64,000 nt of DNA from Bog-756 sp963696495. Its GTDB lineage: Bacteria > Actinomycetota > Acidimicrobiia > Acidimicrobiales > RAAP-2. The stretch is taken from contig CAVOKJ010000007.1 of the NCBI GenBank assembly GCA_963696495.1, forward strand, positions 62,001 to 126,000, in the 5' to 3' direction. The translations under genes were made by a program, and so were the position numbers. Of the stretch, positions 38,735 to 47,804 are shown one piece after another. The notes beneath the pieces were generated by a model. The model was not told the DNA's origin. It saw only the letters and a list, made by a program, of their open reading frames with translations, and ran no database searches. Positions within the stretch are counted from its first letter, which is position 1. Each line of letters starts with the position of its first letter.

Positions 38735-39250
38735 TCACGCCGGGCCGCTCTGGAAGGGCAGCTGCTGGCCCGTCTCGAGCAGCGTCTTGAGCCCGCTGAG
38801 GATCTCGCTCCACCCGCCGCCGGCCCCGCTCGACTCGCTCTCCCCTCGCATCACGGCGGCCCACATCGGCGCACCCGTCACGTCGTGGGTGACCGTGACT
38901 TTGGTGACACCACCCCGTACGGGCTCGATGTCATAGGTGAGTCGGGTGAATGCCTCGGACGCCATCTCGGGTGTCATCGTCATCCGCCACGTCTGGACCA
39001 GCTTGCGAGGCGGATCGGACTCGATCACCTCACCATCGCTGATGACCTCCGGGCAACCCAGCGCTTTCATGCCCTCGTTCGCGTAGGCCCGGAAGGCACC
39101 ACCGGAACGTAGTTCGTACTCCACCAGAGGGGCATAGCCGTACTGCACCGTCCACTCGGGCTGGGTGACCGCCTCCCAGATCGACTCGGGCGTCGCCTGG
39201 ATGTACACCCGGTAGATCTGGACTGTCTCGGACCTGGTCGTCGTGGTCAT
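38735..39250 (-). CDS. SRPBCC/AHSA1-like protein, partner of the ArsR regulator
   Basis: 171 residues from ATG 39250, which overlaps the ArsR stop as ATGA. START/Bet v1-like fold of the AHSA1 branch: QIYRVYIQATPESIWEAVTQPEW, YELRSGGAFRAY, DGEVIESDPPRKLVQTWRM, and a C-terminal helix GGGWSEILSGLKTLLETGQ. ArsR-SRPBCC pairs are common; the SRPBCC protein binds a hydrophobic ligand, and its function in the pair is not settled. Translation is coupled to the regulator. Confidence 0.9.
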   Translation of the reverse strand: MTTTTRSETVQIYRVYIQATPESIWEAVTQPEWTVQYGYAPLVEYELRSGGAFRAYANEGMKALGCPEVISDGEVIESDPPRKLVQTWRMTMTPEMASEAFTRLTYDIEPVRGGVTKVTVTHDVTGAPMWAAVMRGESESSGAGGGWSEILSGLKTLLETGQQLPFQSGPA

Positions 39251-39564
39251 GCTCGCTCCTCCAGTCTTGTTTTCAGGTTGACGAGCGCCGAAGCGTGGCG
39301 CTCGGTGTACTTGTCGATCCACCGGTCATGGATCAGCTGGATCGGGACGGGATTGAGGAAGTGCAGCTTCTCCCGTCCCGACCGGCGCGTCACGACAAGA
39401 CCTGCCTCCTCCAGTAGACGGAGGTGCTTCATGACCCCGATCCGCGTCATGTCCACTTGGGATTCGAGTTCGGTCAACGTGCGACCTTCACGCTCGAAGA
39501 GAAGATCGAGCAGGAACCGGCGCGTCGGGTCGGCCAGCGCCTTGAACACGAGGTTGTCGTCCAC
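39247..39564 (-). CDS. ArsR-family transcriptional regulator (SdpR-like)
   Basis: 105 residues from GTG 39564. Winged helix: VFKALADPTRRFLLDLLFEREGRTLTELESQVDMTRIGVMKHLRLLEEAGLVVTRRSGREKLHFLNPVPI. No cysteine metal-sensor motif, so it belongs to the SdpR-like non-metal group. The gene has a near-consensus promoter eight bases before the start and an inverted repeat between -35 and -10, so it probably represses its own operon. The SRPBCC gene follows with overlap. Confidence 0.93.
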   Translation of the reverse strand: MDDNLVFKALADPTRRFLLDLLFEREGRTLTELESQVDMTRIGVMKHLRLLEEAGLVVTRRSGREKLHFLNPVPIQLIHDRWIDKYTERHASALVNLKTRLEERA

Positions 39565-39572
39565 ACCCGGCT

Positions 39573-39602
39573 AATATATGTAACCATCTAGTTACTTGTC
39601 AA
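39573..39602 (-). promoter_or_regulatory. ArsR promoter with operator between -35 and -10
   Basis: On the minus strand: TTGACA (39602-39597), an 18-base spacer, TATATT (39578-39573), then eight bases to the GTG start at 39564, which implies a leaderless transcript. Inside the spacer, GTAAC at 39580-39584 and GTTAC at 39591-39595 form an inverted repeat separated by six bases. Its place fits autorepression by blocking RNA polymerase. Confidence 0.8.
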
Positions 39603-39685
39603 GCTCACCACGCCGACCGGGTTGCGACGGTCGTGCTCGCTCGAAATCGCGGCTGGTGAGGAACGGGCCGAATATCGTTGGCTCG

Positions 39686-39937
39686 ATGTCCGCTCGGCTC
39701 GACAAGTCGTGGATGGTGCTCGCCAGTCACCAGACAGGCGATGGTGCTCGTTGTGTGGATGTGTTCGCCCGCCCCGACGGGACCTTCGGCTTCGAGGAGT
39801 TCCGCAGGGATCCCGAGGACATGGGTGCGTGGACACCGGTCAGCTACTTCTCGGGACGGGAGTACTCGACAGAGGATGAAGCGGTCGCCGAAGCCGTCCG
39901 TCTCGTCGTTTGGCTCGGCCCGCTGTTGGAGAGCTGA
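39686..39937 (+). CDS. Small hypothetical protein
   Basis: 83 residues from ATG 39686. Product starts MSARLDKSWMVLASHQTGDG and has an FGFEEFRRDPEDMGAW segment and an acidic helical C-terminus. TATCGT lies seven bases before the start with no Shine-Dalgarno, which fits a leaderless gene. It has no recognised family; the compact alpha/beta pattern and its short length suggest a soluble protein. Confidence 0.6.
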   Translation: MSARLDKSWMVLASHQTGDGARCVDVFARPDGTFGFEEFRRDPEDMGAWTPVSYFSGREYSTEDEAVAEAVRLVVWLGPLLES

Positions 39938-40035
39938 GTTCGCAACCCCCCGGCGATCGGGGGCCGACCTGGTCACGGGAGACTTCGGACGTAACCTACC
40001 TGCGGATGCACGAAGCCTCACCCGAGGAGGTTGCC

Positions 40036-40311
40036 ATGGACGGAGCCGGGTCGACGGAGCGAGACGTCGGCATCATGACACTGCTGGTGGGGGCCCTGAC
40101 CGGCCAACACGAATTATCCGAGGCTGAGCGACGAGCCGTCGGTGAATGGATGATCGATCATGCCGATGAGGTCGGGGTCCGCGATCTCCTGATCACGATC
40201 GTGGGGACTCAGATCGGCGATACCTCCGAGTTCCGACTCAAGGTGGCCGAAGCGATTCGGGACAAGTTCCGGTCACCGCCGACCGAGGTGGCGACGGACC
40301 AGGGTGATTGA
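40036..40311 (+). CDS. Small hypothetical helical protein
   Basis: 91 residues from ATG 40036, with CGAGGAGG upstream fixing the start. Helical, acidic: DVGIMTLLVGALTGQHELSEAERRAVGEWMIDHADEVGVRDLLITIVGTQIG. No membrane helix or signal peptide. No family recognised. Confidence 0.6.
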   Translation: MDGAGSTERDVGIMTLLVGALTGQHELSEAERRAVGEWMIDHADEVGVRDLLITIVGTQIGDTSEFRLKVAEAIRDKFRSPPTEVATDQGD

Positions 40312-40543
40312 CCGGCCATGCCGCCGGGATCGCACCCCTCCCCGCCCCGCCCCGCCCCTTCGCGTGGGCGTAGGCGCTGGCTCGTGTTGTCGACGAGGAC
40401 GATCGGGCTAAAGGGTCAATCGGCCCTACCAATCGACCCGATCAGCACCGAGAGTAGGAGTGAAGTCGTCGTGTTCCCATGTTCAGTCTCGCCGTGGCCC
40501 ATCATCAGCGGGCACCCTGGACACCAATGGCCGGGAGGTCAAG

Positions 40544-40942
40544 ATGGCCGAGATCTTCGATCAAGGCAATGACGAGAGTGCGGAGCCAGCTAAATGGAAC
40601 GCGTCCGATTGGCACGGCAAGACGATCGTCGACTGCGACGGTGAGAAGATCGGGAAGCTGCAGGATGTCTACGTCGACATCGAGACAGATGAGCCACAGT
40701 TCGCCACGGTGAAGAAGGGCATCATCGACCGCCACCTGAGCTTCGTTCCTCTGGGTGGCGTATCGGTCGGCCCGGAAGACCTCCGGGTCACGACGTCGAA
40801 GGAGCGCGTCCGGACGGCGCCCGCCATCCAGTTGCACGGCGAGGAGCTCTCGCAGTCGGATGAGTCCGTCCTCTATCACCATTTTGAGATGAACTACACG
40901 CCCATCGATACCGAGAGCGGACGACGACTCGCCCGGCGCTGA
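40544..40942 (+). CDS. PRC-barrel domain protein
   Basis: 132 residues from ATG 40544 (CGGGAGGTC upstream). PRC-barrel motif in WHGKTIVDCDGEKIGKLQDVYVDIETDEPQFATVKKGIIDRHLSFVPLGGVSVGPEDLRV, followed by a short acidic/basic tail (HHFEMNYTPID). PRC-barrel proteins of this stand-alone kind are common stress-linked actinobacterial proteins; some bind RNA or sit in photosynthetic or ribosome-maturation complexes. Role here unknown. Confidence 0.88.
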   Translation: MAEIFDQGNDESAEPAKWNASDWHGKTIVDCDGEKIGKLQDVYVDIETDEPQFATVKKGIIDRHLSFVPLGGVSVGPEDLRVTTSKERVRTAPAIQLHGEELSQSDESVLYHHFEMNYTPIDTESGRRLARR

Positions 40943-41122
40943 ACGGGTCTGTGGAGGTGGAGCGGTGTCCCGTTGGATCGACGCGATCCAAGGCACGGGG
41001 ATCGCCGCCAGCCCGTGGCTCGGCGACAGGATTGGGATTCGTCAGTCGTCCGACGAGAATTCGGGGCCGGTATGGCGCCCCGTCGTGCGGCGATGCACGA
41101 CCACCCACAGAGGACGCCGGAT

Positions 41123-41944
41123 CTAGAGGTCCAGGATGGTGCGAGCGACCCGGTCCCTGATTCGGGTTGGCACGAACGCCTGCAGGGCGGCGATGGTCTG
41201 AGCGTCATAGCCCACGAGGTATCTGGGGCGGGGACTGCTCGCCGTGATGGCATTGGCGATGGCGTCGGCAACCCTCGAGGGGTCAGCCATGATCGGGTCG
41301 GCGAGCCGGGTCATCGTCAGTAGCCGACGGTAGGAAGCGGCGAACTGGGATCCGGCCCGGCCGCCCAACTCCTCGTCGGCCTCGTCCCAGATACCGGTCC
41401 GAACCAGCCCCGGCTCGACGAGCACGACCTTCACGCCATCGCCGGCGACCTCGGCTCGCAGGGCATCGGACACCCCCTCGAGCGCGTGCTTGCATGCCTG
41501 GTACCAACCGGTCAACGGGGTCGTTGTCCGCCCGTAGATGGAAGACACGTTGACGATGCGCCCGTCGTGGGCAAGTCGCATAGAGGGAAGCGCCAGACGG
41601 GCCAGACGGATGGGAGCAACCACCATGGTCTCAAGCGCGGCTCGAAGTTCTTCGTCACCGATGTCCTCGATGGCACCGGTGATCGAGAGTCCGGCATTGT
41701 TCACGATCACCGTGGGCCGGTACTTGTGGATTACCCGCTCGCAGGACACGGTGTCGGTGACGTCCATGATCGCCGTCTCTACGGACACACCCCGTTCCTC
41801 GGCCGCTTCGGCAACGGTCTTGGCCTTGGCGCGAGAGCGAACCGTACCGACTGACCGAAGTCCCCGCCGGGCCAGTTCCAACACGGTGGCGAGGCCGATG
41901 CCCGAATTGGCGCCTGTTGTCAAAGAGACCCGGTCCTCGGTCAT
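41123..41944 (-). CDS. Short-chain dehydrogenase/reductase (SDR)
   Basis: 273 residues from ATG 41944. Classical SDR: TTGANSGIG cofactor motif at residues 9-17, NNAG at 82-85, and catalytic Ser135, Tyr148 and Lys152 (YQACK). The cofactor-selecting region (VRSRAKAKT) with basic residues after strand two favours NADP(H). Substrate not evident. Its stop is about 180 bases from the PRC-barrel gene end (convergent). Confidence 0.92.
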   Translation of the reverse strand: MTEDRVSLTTGANSGIGLATVLELARRGLRSVGTVRSRAKAKTVAEAAEERGVSVETAIMDVTDTVSCERVIHKYRPTVIVNNAGLSITGAIEDIGDEELRAALETMVVAPIRLARLALPSMRLAHDGRIVNVSSIYGRTTTPLTGWYQACKHALEGVSDALRAEVAGDGVKVVLVEPGLVRTGIWDEADEELGGRAGSQFAASYRRLLTMTRLADPIMADPSRVADAIANAITASSPRPRYLVGYDAQTIAALQAFVPTRIRDRVARTILDL

Positions 41945-42037
41945 CGGCGCGTCCTCCCACTGTCACCCAGCGTGGTTTCCAGACTACCGAGGTCCCGAGT
42001 CGGGTCCGGCACGCTCTTCACCAGGACGATGGTGTGG

Positions 42038-43501
42038 TCACACCGGCTCGAACTCGCCGGGTCGCCACGTCTGGTCGAACCACGGTTCGAGCGGTCCGTA
42101 GAGACGGAGGAGGGTGAACCAGCCTTTGCCGGGCACAGTCTGCGTCCAGTTCGATTCGTGCCCCTCCGGAGCTTCAGGACCGAAGTAGAGGTCGATCGAA
42201 CCGTCGGGATTCTCGGTGAGGTCACCCGTCTGATTGTTCTTGCTCGGGTAGGGCTGGCTCGTCTGCAGCTCGGATCGAGTCTGGGGGTCGTAGACCACGA
42301 CGGACCAGAAGTTCTGGGCGGGAACGTTCGGCGGAAGCGTGAGCCGGTAGGACTTGGCCCCATCGAGGTAGGCGCCGGAGCTGTCCCGATCACCCCACGC
42401 ATACTGAGACCCGGCCCCGACCATCTTCATGGTCATCGCTGGGGTGTTGAGCGTCGCCATATAGAACACGGCGGTGCGCGCATCGAGGTTGCGCTCGCCG
42501 CCACCTGCCTCGCCGTCCAGGAGGAACCGGTAATCGCGGCCGAAGAACCCGCGCTTCCAGTGGCTGCCCTCGTACAAGTAGTTGTCGGGCACGTTGGTCT
42601 GGAAGAACAGGGTGCGGGCGGTGGCATTGCCAACGGCGACGGAATCGACGAGGAGGTCGCGGAGGTGCTGATCCGGCTCGAACGGCTTGCCCTTGCGGAT
42701 GCCGATGCTGGCGATCAGACCTCTGGTCTCGGGGTCGATGATGTCGACCGGCTCCCGGTCGATGACCCGGTGCAACTCCTGGTAGAACGAGAAGTCGTTG
42801 GCGTGGACCGTGTTGAACGCCAGGCCCGATCCGTTGATGAACTTCATCGGGGTGGGATCGTCCTGGCGGTCGAGCGGGTAAATCTTCACTCCGTTGCGGA
42901 ACATCTGTGAGGCCGTTTCGGTACTGCCGTCGACGACGAACCCGCGGAGCAGGACCAGGTTGACGTAGCTGGTCGATTGCGCCACGAAGTAGCCCTCGGG
43001 CACCTGGCCCTCGTGGTCCGGCGGCAGGATCAGGTACTTCCCGCCTTGTCCACGATCTGGTCCGGGTGCCCCCATGTCGACGACGAAGCGGAACCACGCA
43101 TCGTCGATGGTTCCCGGTCCACATCCCGGCGGAATCTCAACCACCGTAGGCCCATCACGATCGAGTTCGAGGATGGCGATCGCGTAGACGGTATCGGTGT
43201 TGCCGGTGAGGAACAAGGAGTTGGAGTCCATCAGATCGTCGTAGATCACGACCTCGTTCGCCGCCGTGGCTCCGACGTCTCGAAGGCCCACTCGCACCGA
43301 TTCGAGGGACGCCACCTGGACGGTGTTCAGAAAGACCTCAACACCCCGAAGAAACACCAGGTTGTCCAGCAGGGTCGAGGCGGTGGCATCGGTGGGCATC
43401 CCGTCGAAGAACTCCAGCGTGCCGAGCCGGGTGGACACCTGGTCCGGCGTCATGATCTTCTCAGGGATCTCCGTATTGAATTTCGGTGTTGGGTTGGACA
43501 T
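42038..43501 (-). CDS. DUF1254/DUF1214 domain protein
   Basis: 487 residues from ATG 43501 (GAGAGGTGG upstream); a longer frame begins at 43666 but lacks a site. The DUF1254 part spans about 60-190 (MDSNSLFLTGNTDTVYAIAILELDRDGPTVVEIPPG) and the DUF1214 part about 360-470 (AKSYRLTLPPNVPAQNFWSVVVYDPQTRSELQTSQPYPSKNNQ). These families pair in one chain, often as secreted proteins, but no signal peptide is seen here. Function of the fold is not established. It is the nearest gene upstream of the SDR on the same strand, 94 bases away. Confidence 0.9.
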   Translation of the reverse strand: MSNPTPKFNTEIPEKIMTPDQVSTRLGTLEFFDGMPTDATASTLLDNLVFLRGVEVFLNTVQVASLESVRVGLRDVGATAANEVVIYDDLMDSNSLFLTGNTDTVYAIAILELDRDGPTVVEIPPGCGPGTIDDAWFRFVVDMGAPGPDRGQGGKYLILPPDHEGQVPEGYFVAQSTSYVNLVLLRGFVVDGSTETASQMFRNGVKIYPLDRQDDPTPMKFINGSGLAFNTVHANDFSFYQELHRVIDREPVDIIDPETRGLIASIGIRKGKPFEPDQHLRDLLVDSVAVGNATARTLFFQTNVPDNYLYEGSHWKRGFFGRDYRFLLDGEAGGGERNLDARTAVFYMATLNTPAMTMKMVGAGSQYAWGDRDSSGAYLDGAKSYRLTLPPNVPAQNFWSVVVYDPQTRSELQTSQPYPSKNNQTGDLTENPDGSIDLYFGPEAPEGHESNWTQTVPGKGWFTLLRLYGPLEPWFDQTWRPGEFEPV

Positions 43502-43789
43502 GGCGTTCCACCTCTCGAATCGGGATGAACTGGGTATCTGTGCCCAACACCACCGGAGGGCAGGAAGAGGAGAGTACCCGCGAGGAAGTTGTAGGGTCGC
43601 ACTCGATGACGGACCATTCCCGGCAGGGTTGAAGTGCCGGCTGGCCACCGTCGACAACTGACCCATTCCGTTGGCGATAGGTGGCAGGTGACCTGAACAT
43701 GGAGCAGCCCGGCAGCACCTGCGGTCGCCTTCGCAATTGGGGGAGGATGTGATCGTGGCCGAATTGGTCTCCTACCAGTGATCTGCTCG

Positions 43790-44038
43790 TCAGTGAGGAG
43801 GGATAGCTGTGGTCCTACCGTCGAGGAGCTGGACGATCCGGGGGCCCATCCAGGGGGAACCCTTGGGATGTTCCGGCTTCTGGGCGATCTCGATCAAGAA
43901 GTCGAACAAGTCATGGACGAGTTGCACTGCGTGCCCGATCCCGGCGTTCCTCGTCGAGCGAGCCTGGTGCTTGGCTCCGTTGACGACCACGTCTATTGCC
44001 GAGATCGACGACGGAACCACGGCCTGGTCCGCCGGAGG
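43790..44038 (-). CDS. Possible small protein downstream of the ABC exporter
   Basis: 82 residues if GTG 44038 is the start; the frame stays open upstream into the neighbouring gene. Product has SAIDVVVNGAKHQARSTRNAGIGHAVQLVHDLFDFLIEIAQ. No family recognised. It lies four bases after the preceding stop and could be the last gene of the exporter operon. Weak call. Confidence 0.35.
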   Translation of the reverse strand, partial: PPADQAVVPSSISAIDVVVNGAKHQARSTRNAGIGHAVQLVHDLFDFLIEIAQKPEHPKGSPWMGPRIVQLLDGRTTAIPPH

Positions 44039-44042
44039 CACG

Positions 44043-44366
44043 TCACCGTGGATCAACTTGCTCGAGGAACTCGATCGCACCTGTGCCCAGTAGTCGGATC
44101 TGCGTCGCCAGGTCATCGAAGCTCACCGTCGTGGAAACGTTGATGGACTGGAAGATCGCCACGGCCAGATGCTCGCACTGCTCAATCACTCTGCCGAATT
44201 GGTCGCCCTGACTCTGATCAGGGCACGGGTGGGTCTTTAGCCATTGTCTACCCTGGTTGGCCGTCTCACGGGTTTGATCCCATGTATTGGCTAGCGGATC
44301 GGGCTCGGCGCTGAGGGCAGCCATCGCCGTATGCGTGATGGCAAGCATCGACTCGACGAGCGGCAT
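44043..44366 (-). CDS. Small hypothetical protein in the ABC exporter operon
   Basis: 107 residues from ATG 44366, preceded by GGAGAGAAGG; a TTG at 44411 that overlaps the exporter stop is an alternative. Helical product with MPLVESMLAITHTAMAALSAEPD and an internal Cys pair (HPCPDQ, EQCEHLA). No family recognised. It follows the exporter gene closely and is probably cotranscribed. Confidence 0.55.
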   Translation of the reverse strand: MPLVESMLAITHTAMAALSAEPDPLANTWDQTRETANQGRQWLKTHPCPDQSQGDQFGRVIEQCEHLAVAIFQSINVSTTVSFDDLATQIRLLGTGAIEFLEQVDPR

Positions 44367-44407
44367 GGCGCCTTCTCTCCATCGCCGTAACCGCTCATCG
44401 TCGGTCG

Positions 44408-46201
44408 TCAAGACGTGTGGTCCCCGCCGAGCTCTTGGCGGCTCAACACGATATTCCGGTAGGCCGATCCGGCCATGACCGCGTCCCGGTCGCCGTAGTC
44501 GGCGATCTTCCCGTTCGCCAGGACCAGGAGCAGGTCGCATTGCGCCGTGGTGTCGATGCGATGGGAAATGATCACCACGGTGACGTGCCCTCGCAATTCG
44601 GAGAGGGTCTGACGGATGAGCTTCTCGGTGCGTCCGTCCACCGCACTCGTCGGCTCGTCCAGCACGATGAGCTTCGGTGAGCCGATGAGCGCACGTGCGA
44701 TGGCGAGGCGCTGCTTCTCTCCGCCCGAAAGTGCACCACCACCCTCACCAACGGGAGTGTCGTAACCGGCAGCCATCCGGACGACGTCCTCATGTAGGTT
44801 TGCCGATTTCGAAGCTTCGATGACCTCCCGTTCCTCGAAGTCTCGGAAGAGCCTGATGTTGTCGATGACCGAACCCTGCAGGAGTACCGGTTCCTGGGGT
44901 ACGAGGGCCACCGTGCTGTGCCCGTCGCTCCTGGCGATCGCCGCGGCGTCCTCGCCGCCGATCGTGACCCGACCGCTCGTGGGCTCGCGTAGGCCGAGCA
45001 GAAGCTGGCTGATGGTCGTCTTGCCGCTGCCCGAGGGTCCGAGCACACCGACCATCTTCCCCTCCGGGATGTGCATGGTGACGCCGCTGAGGGCGAGCGT
45101 CACCCCGTCGTAGGAGTACTCCACCGAATCGAAATCCACCCCGAAGGATTCGGGCACGCGCTCTCCGGAACCGGTTCGAGCGTCCTCGTAGCGCCCGAGC
45201 TGGCGCGTGACGTCCTCCAGCATGCCCTGAGAGGCGCGGAGACCCTGGATCGAGCTCTGCACGCTCGAGCCGTAACTGACGGATCGCAGCACGAGGAGGA
45301 GGATGGCTCCGAGCTCGGCGAGCTTCGCATGCCCGGCACCGGCCAGGAAGGTTATGGCGAGGACGACGAATCCGAAAGCGAAGGACTGGTACAGGACGGG
45401 TGCGATGTTGGTGAGAAGCGAGCTCCTGCGATAGACGTGACCGGCGTCCTGGATCACCCTGCGGAGCGAGTCCATGACCCGAGTCTCCACACCGAACAGC
45501 CGGAAGTCCCGGCTCAGACGGGTGAACTCGGTCACCTGTGTCGCCATGGCTCTCGTGGCCTTGGAGAGGTCACGGTTTGCCTGCCTGGTCCGCTGGTTGA
45601 GCGGCCTGAGAATCTGTGAGAGAACAACGCCGACGCCGATGACCCCGATCGCCGCGGCGGGATCGACTACCAGGGCCACCGCCAAGAGCCCCGACACCAT
45701 CAGGAGCGATTGGAGGGCGGTCGACAGGTTCTGGATGGCATTGGCGGTCGCCCCGCTGTTCACCGTGAGTAGCTGTTGGACGTGCCCGAGCCGCTCGGTG
45801 GATTGGAGGGCCCAGTTGGACCGGAAGAATCCGGTGACGATGCGAGTGCGGGTCACTGTTAGCGCATGTTCGGACACGGACGTACTGACCAGGGCGCCGA
45901 CGATCGTGGTGGAGCAGAAGAGTGCCAATGCCAGGAACGAGACGATGATCGCGTCCGTCAATGAGAAGGAATGACCGAGGGCATGGACCGAGTGCTTGCC
46001 CTCGACCTCGGCCACCGCCACTTCTGAGATGAGCACCAAGAGGACTGCCTGGCTCAGACCGCCGACGAGGGAGAGGAGGGTGAAGGCGACGATCTTCAGA
46101 CGCAGAGAGCCCAGACCGAGCGTTCGCATGACCGAGATCAGGGAGTCGGTCGGTGTGCCCCCGGTGCTGGGCGTCCGGGTCCTGGAGAATAGTTTCATCA
46201 C
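44408..46201 (-). CDS. ABC exporter half-transporter (fused TMD-NBD, MsbA-like)
   Basis: 597 residues from ATG 46201. N-terminal membrane domain with about six helices (about 35-310), then the nucleotide-binding domain: Walker A GPSGSGKTT at 388-396, Q-loop in VPQEPVLLQG, signature LSGGEKQR at 491-498, Walker B LIVLDEP at 511-517 and the switch His in IISHR. Half-transporters of this type work as homodimers and export lipids, peptides or drugs. It may head an operon with two small genes. The divergent GT2 glycosyltransferase gene suggests a surface-glycan role, but that is only context. Confidence 0.92.
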   Translation of the reverse strand: MMKLFSRTRTPSTGGTPTDSLISVMRTLGLGSLRLKIVAFTLLSLVGGLSQAVLLVLISEVAVAEVEGKHSVHALGHSFSLTDAIIVSFLALALFCSTTIVGALVSTSVSEHALTVTRTRIVTGFFRSNWALQSTERLGHVQQLLTVNSGATANAIQNLSTALQSLLMVSGLLAVALVVDPAAAIGVIGVGVVLSQILRPLNQRTRQANRDLSKATRAMATQVTEFTRLSRDFRLFGVETRVMDSLRRVIQDAGHVYRRSSLLTNIAPVLYQSFAFGFVVLAITFLAGAGHAKLAELGAILLLVLRSVSYGSSVQSSIQGLRASQGMLEDVTRQLGRYEDARTGSGERVPESFGVDFDSVEYSYDGVTLALSGVTMHIPEGKMVGVLGPSGSGKTTISQLLLGLREPTSGRVTIGGEDAAAIARSDGHSTVALVPQEPVLLQGSVIDNIRLFRDFEEREVIEASKSANLHEDVVRMAAGYDTPVGEGGGALSGGEKQRLAIARALIGSPKLIVLDEPTSAVDGRTEKLIRQTLSELRGHVTVVIISHRIDTTAQCDLLLVLANGKIADYGDRDAVMAGSAYRNIVLSRQELGGDHTS

Positions 46202-46509
46202 TGATCCCGTTTCGGCGGCAGCGGGCGCTCCGGTGCGAAGGGACGCGCAGTGAGATTGTAGTCAGCGGAGCTCATGACCGGCCCAGGTATAGCCCAGTTG
46301 ATCGCTGCTCCGGCTTGCGCGCTGCCGTTCGCCCGCCGAGTACCTGAGCCGGCAGCCGTCCCCGGCCGGGCGTCCGGCATCCCCGACCGAGGTCGGGGCA
46401 CGTGAACGCCCGGCCGGATGTCAAGACCGTGTGGGCCCGAAGCGCCCCCCTCGCGACGAAGAGTCGAACATCACGAATAGGGTGGTCAAGCCGCAGCTTG
46501 GAACAGCCG

Positions 46510-47559
46510 ATGTCGTCCGTGGCTAAGATCCAACAGGAGATGGCGGAGGAGTCGTCGGGAACACCGGCCTCGATGGGCGGGAACACCGAGGGAGTCATTC
46601 CCGACGGCGACATCGAGGGGTCCGGCACCGTGGCGGTCATCGTCCCCAGCTACAACGCCGAGTGCTACGTCGCCCAGACCATCCGCAGTGTGCTGGCGCA
46701 GTCATTTGCCCACTGGTCGTTGGTCATCGTCGATGACGGAAGCAAGGACGGGACGTGCGCCGTTGTCGAGATGCTCGCCCGGGAGGACCCTCGGATCTCG
46801 CTCCTGCGCCATCCCGAGAATCTGGGGGCGGCAGCGGCCCGAAACACCGGGGCGGAACGAAGCGAATCCGACTACCTCCTCTTCTTGGACGCTGATGACA
46901 TCCTCGAGCCGGAGATGCTTCGCACCACCGCGAACCATCTCGACCGGCACCCCGACGTCAACGGGGTCTACGTCCGACAGTCCTACATCGACGACGCCGG
47001 TGCCAGTCTCGGGAACGAGCGAGGCGAGTGGCCCTGGGCTCGATGTGTGGCGACCAGATTCGGCGTGACAATGATTCCCGACTCGGAGCCAACCGTCCCG
47101 TTCGAGTCCATCTACCTCGTCGCCGTCATGATCCCCAGTTTGACCCTGGTGCGCCGGGACGCATTCACGAGATCGGGGGGCTGGAACGAGTCGTTCGGAC
47201 CGATCTGCGAGGACACCGACTTCTACCTGCGACTCCGTATGGACGGGATGATCCACTTCCTGCCCCAGGTACTGGTCCGGTATCGATGCCACCCCTCTCA
47301 GGTGACTGCGGTCTCGGCCGACAAGTTCGCGGCGCAGTACGCCAAGGTGCACCAGTCGATCGCCGCCGCCGGCACCGATCCGAGGCTGGTGGGCGATGCG
47401 GAATGGTTCCGGGCCCACCGGTTCGTCCCCTATCGGCATCTCACGGCGGCCCGCGACGCCCTCAAGCAAGGGCAGATGCGCACTGTCGCCCGGAACCTGA
47501 AGGGGGCGATGGTCACCTACTCGCCCCGTCGACCTCCTGCGTCGCTGTTCAGGGGCTAG
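46510..47559 (+). CDS. GT2-family glycosyltransferase
   Basis: 349 residues from ATG 46510; starts at 46402 and 46540 are possible. GT-A fold: VAVIVPSYNAECYVAQTIRSVLAQS, VIVDDGSKDGT, the metal-binding LDADD, and a later EDTDFYLRLRMDG that matches the catalytic ED motif. Soluble, so it likely acts on a membrane lipid acceptor or nucleotide-sugar pool in the cytoplasm. It is divergent from the ABC exporter. Confidence 0.92.
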   Translation: MSSVAKIQQEMAEESSGTPASMGGNTEGVIPDGDIEGSGTVAVIVPSYNAECYVAQTIRSVLAQSFAHWSLVIVDDGSKDGTCAVVEMLAREDPRISLLRHPENLGAAAARNTGAERSESDYLLFLDADDILEPEMLRTTANHLDRHPDVNGVYVRQSYIDDAGASLGNERGEWPWARCVATRFGVTMIPDSEPTVPFESIYLVAVMIPSLTLVRRDAFTRSGGWNESFGPICEDTDFYLRLRMDGMIHFLPQVLVRYRCHPSQVTAVSADKFAAQYAKVHQSIAAAGTDPRLVGDAEWFRAHRFVPYRHLTAARDALKQGQMRTVARNLKGAMVTYSPRRPPASLFRG

Positions 47560-47791
47560 AAGTCGGACGGCTCCGGGAATCGGCCCTTGGAGGTCCCGAT
47601 CATTGTCGGCCGCCCAGGTCTCGACGTCACTTCGTCTACCACCACCCGGGTCCGGTCGAGGTGAGGTCCTTCAGCCGTTGGGCCGGCCATCGGTGCAGCC
47701 GTCCATGCAGGCCGGTAGTGCGGCAGCGCTCGCACACGTGCCGGGACGCCGTCAGACGGGAGATCGGCGGCCACCAATGAACAACGCCCCC

Positions 47792-47797
47792 TATAGT
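47792..47797 (+). promoter_or_regulatory. Predicted -10 element of a leaderless transcript (maltokinase cap-like gene)
   Basis: TATAGT seven bases before ATG 47805; no Shine-Dalgarno between them. Confidence 0.5.
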
Positions 47798-47804
47798 GCC
47801 GACC

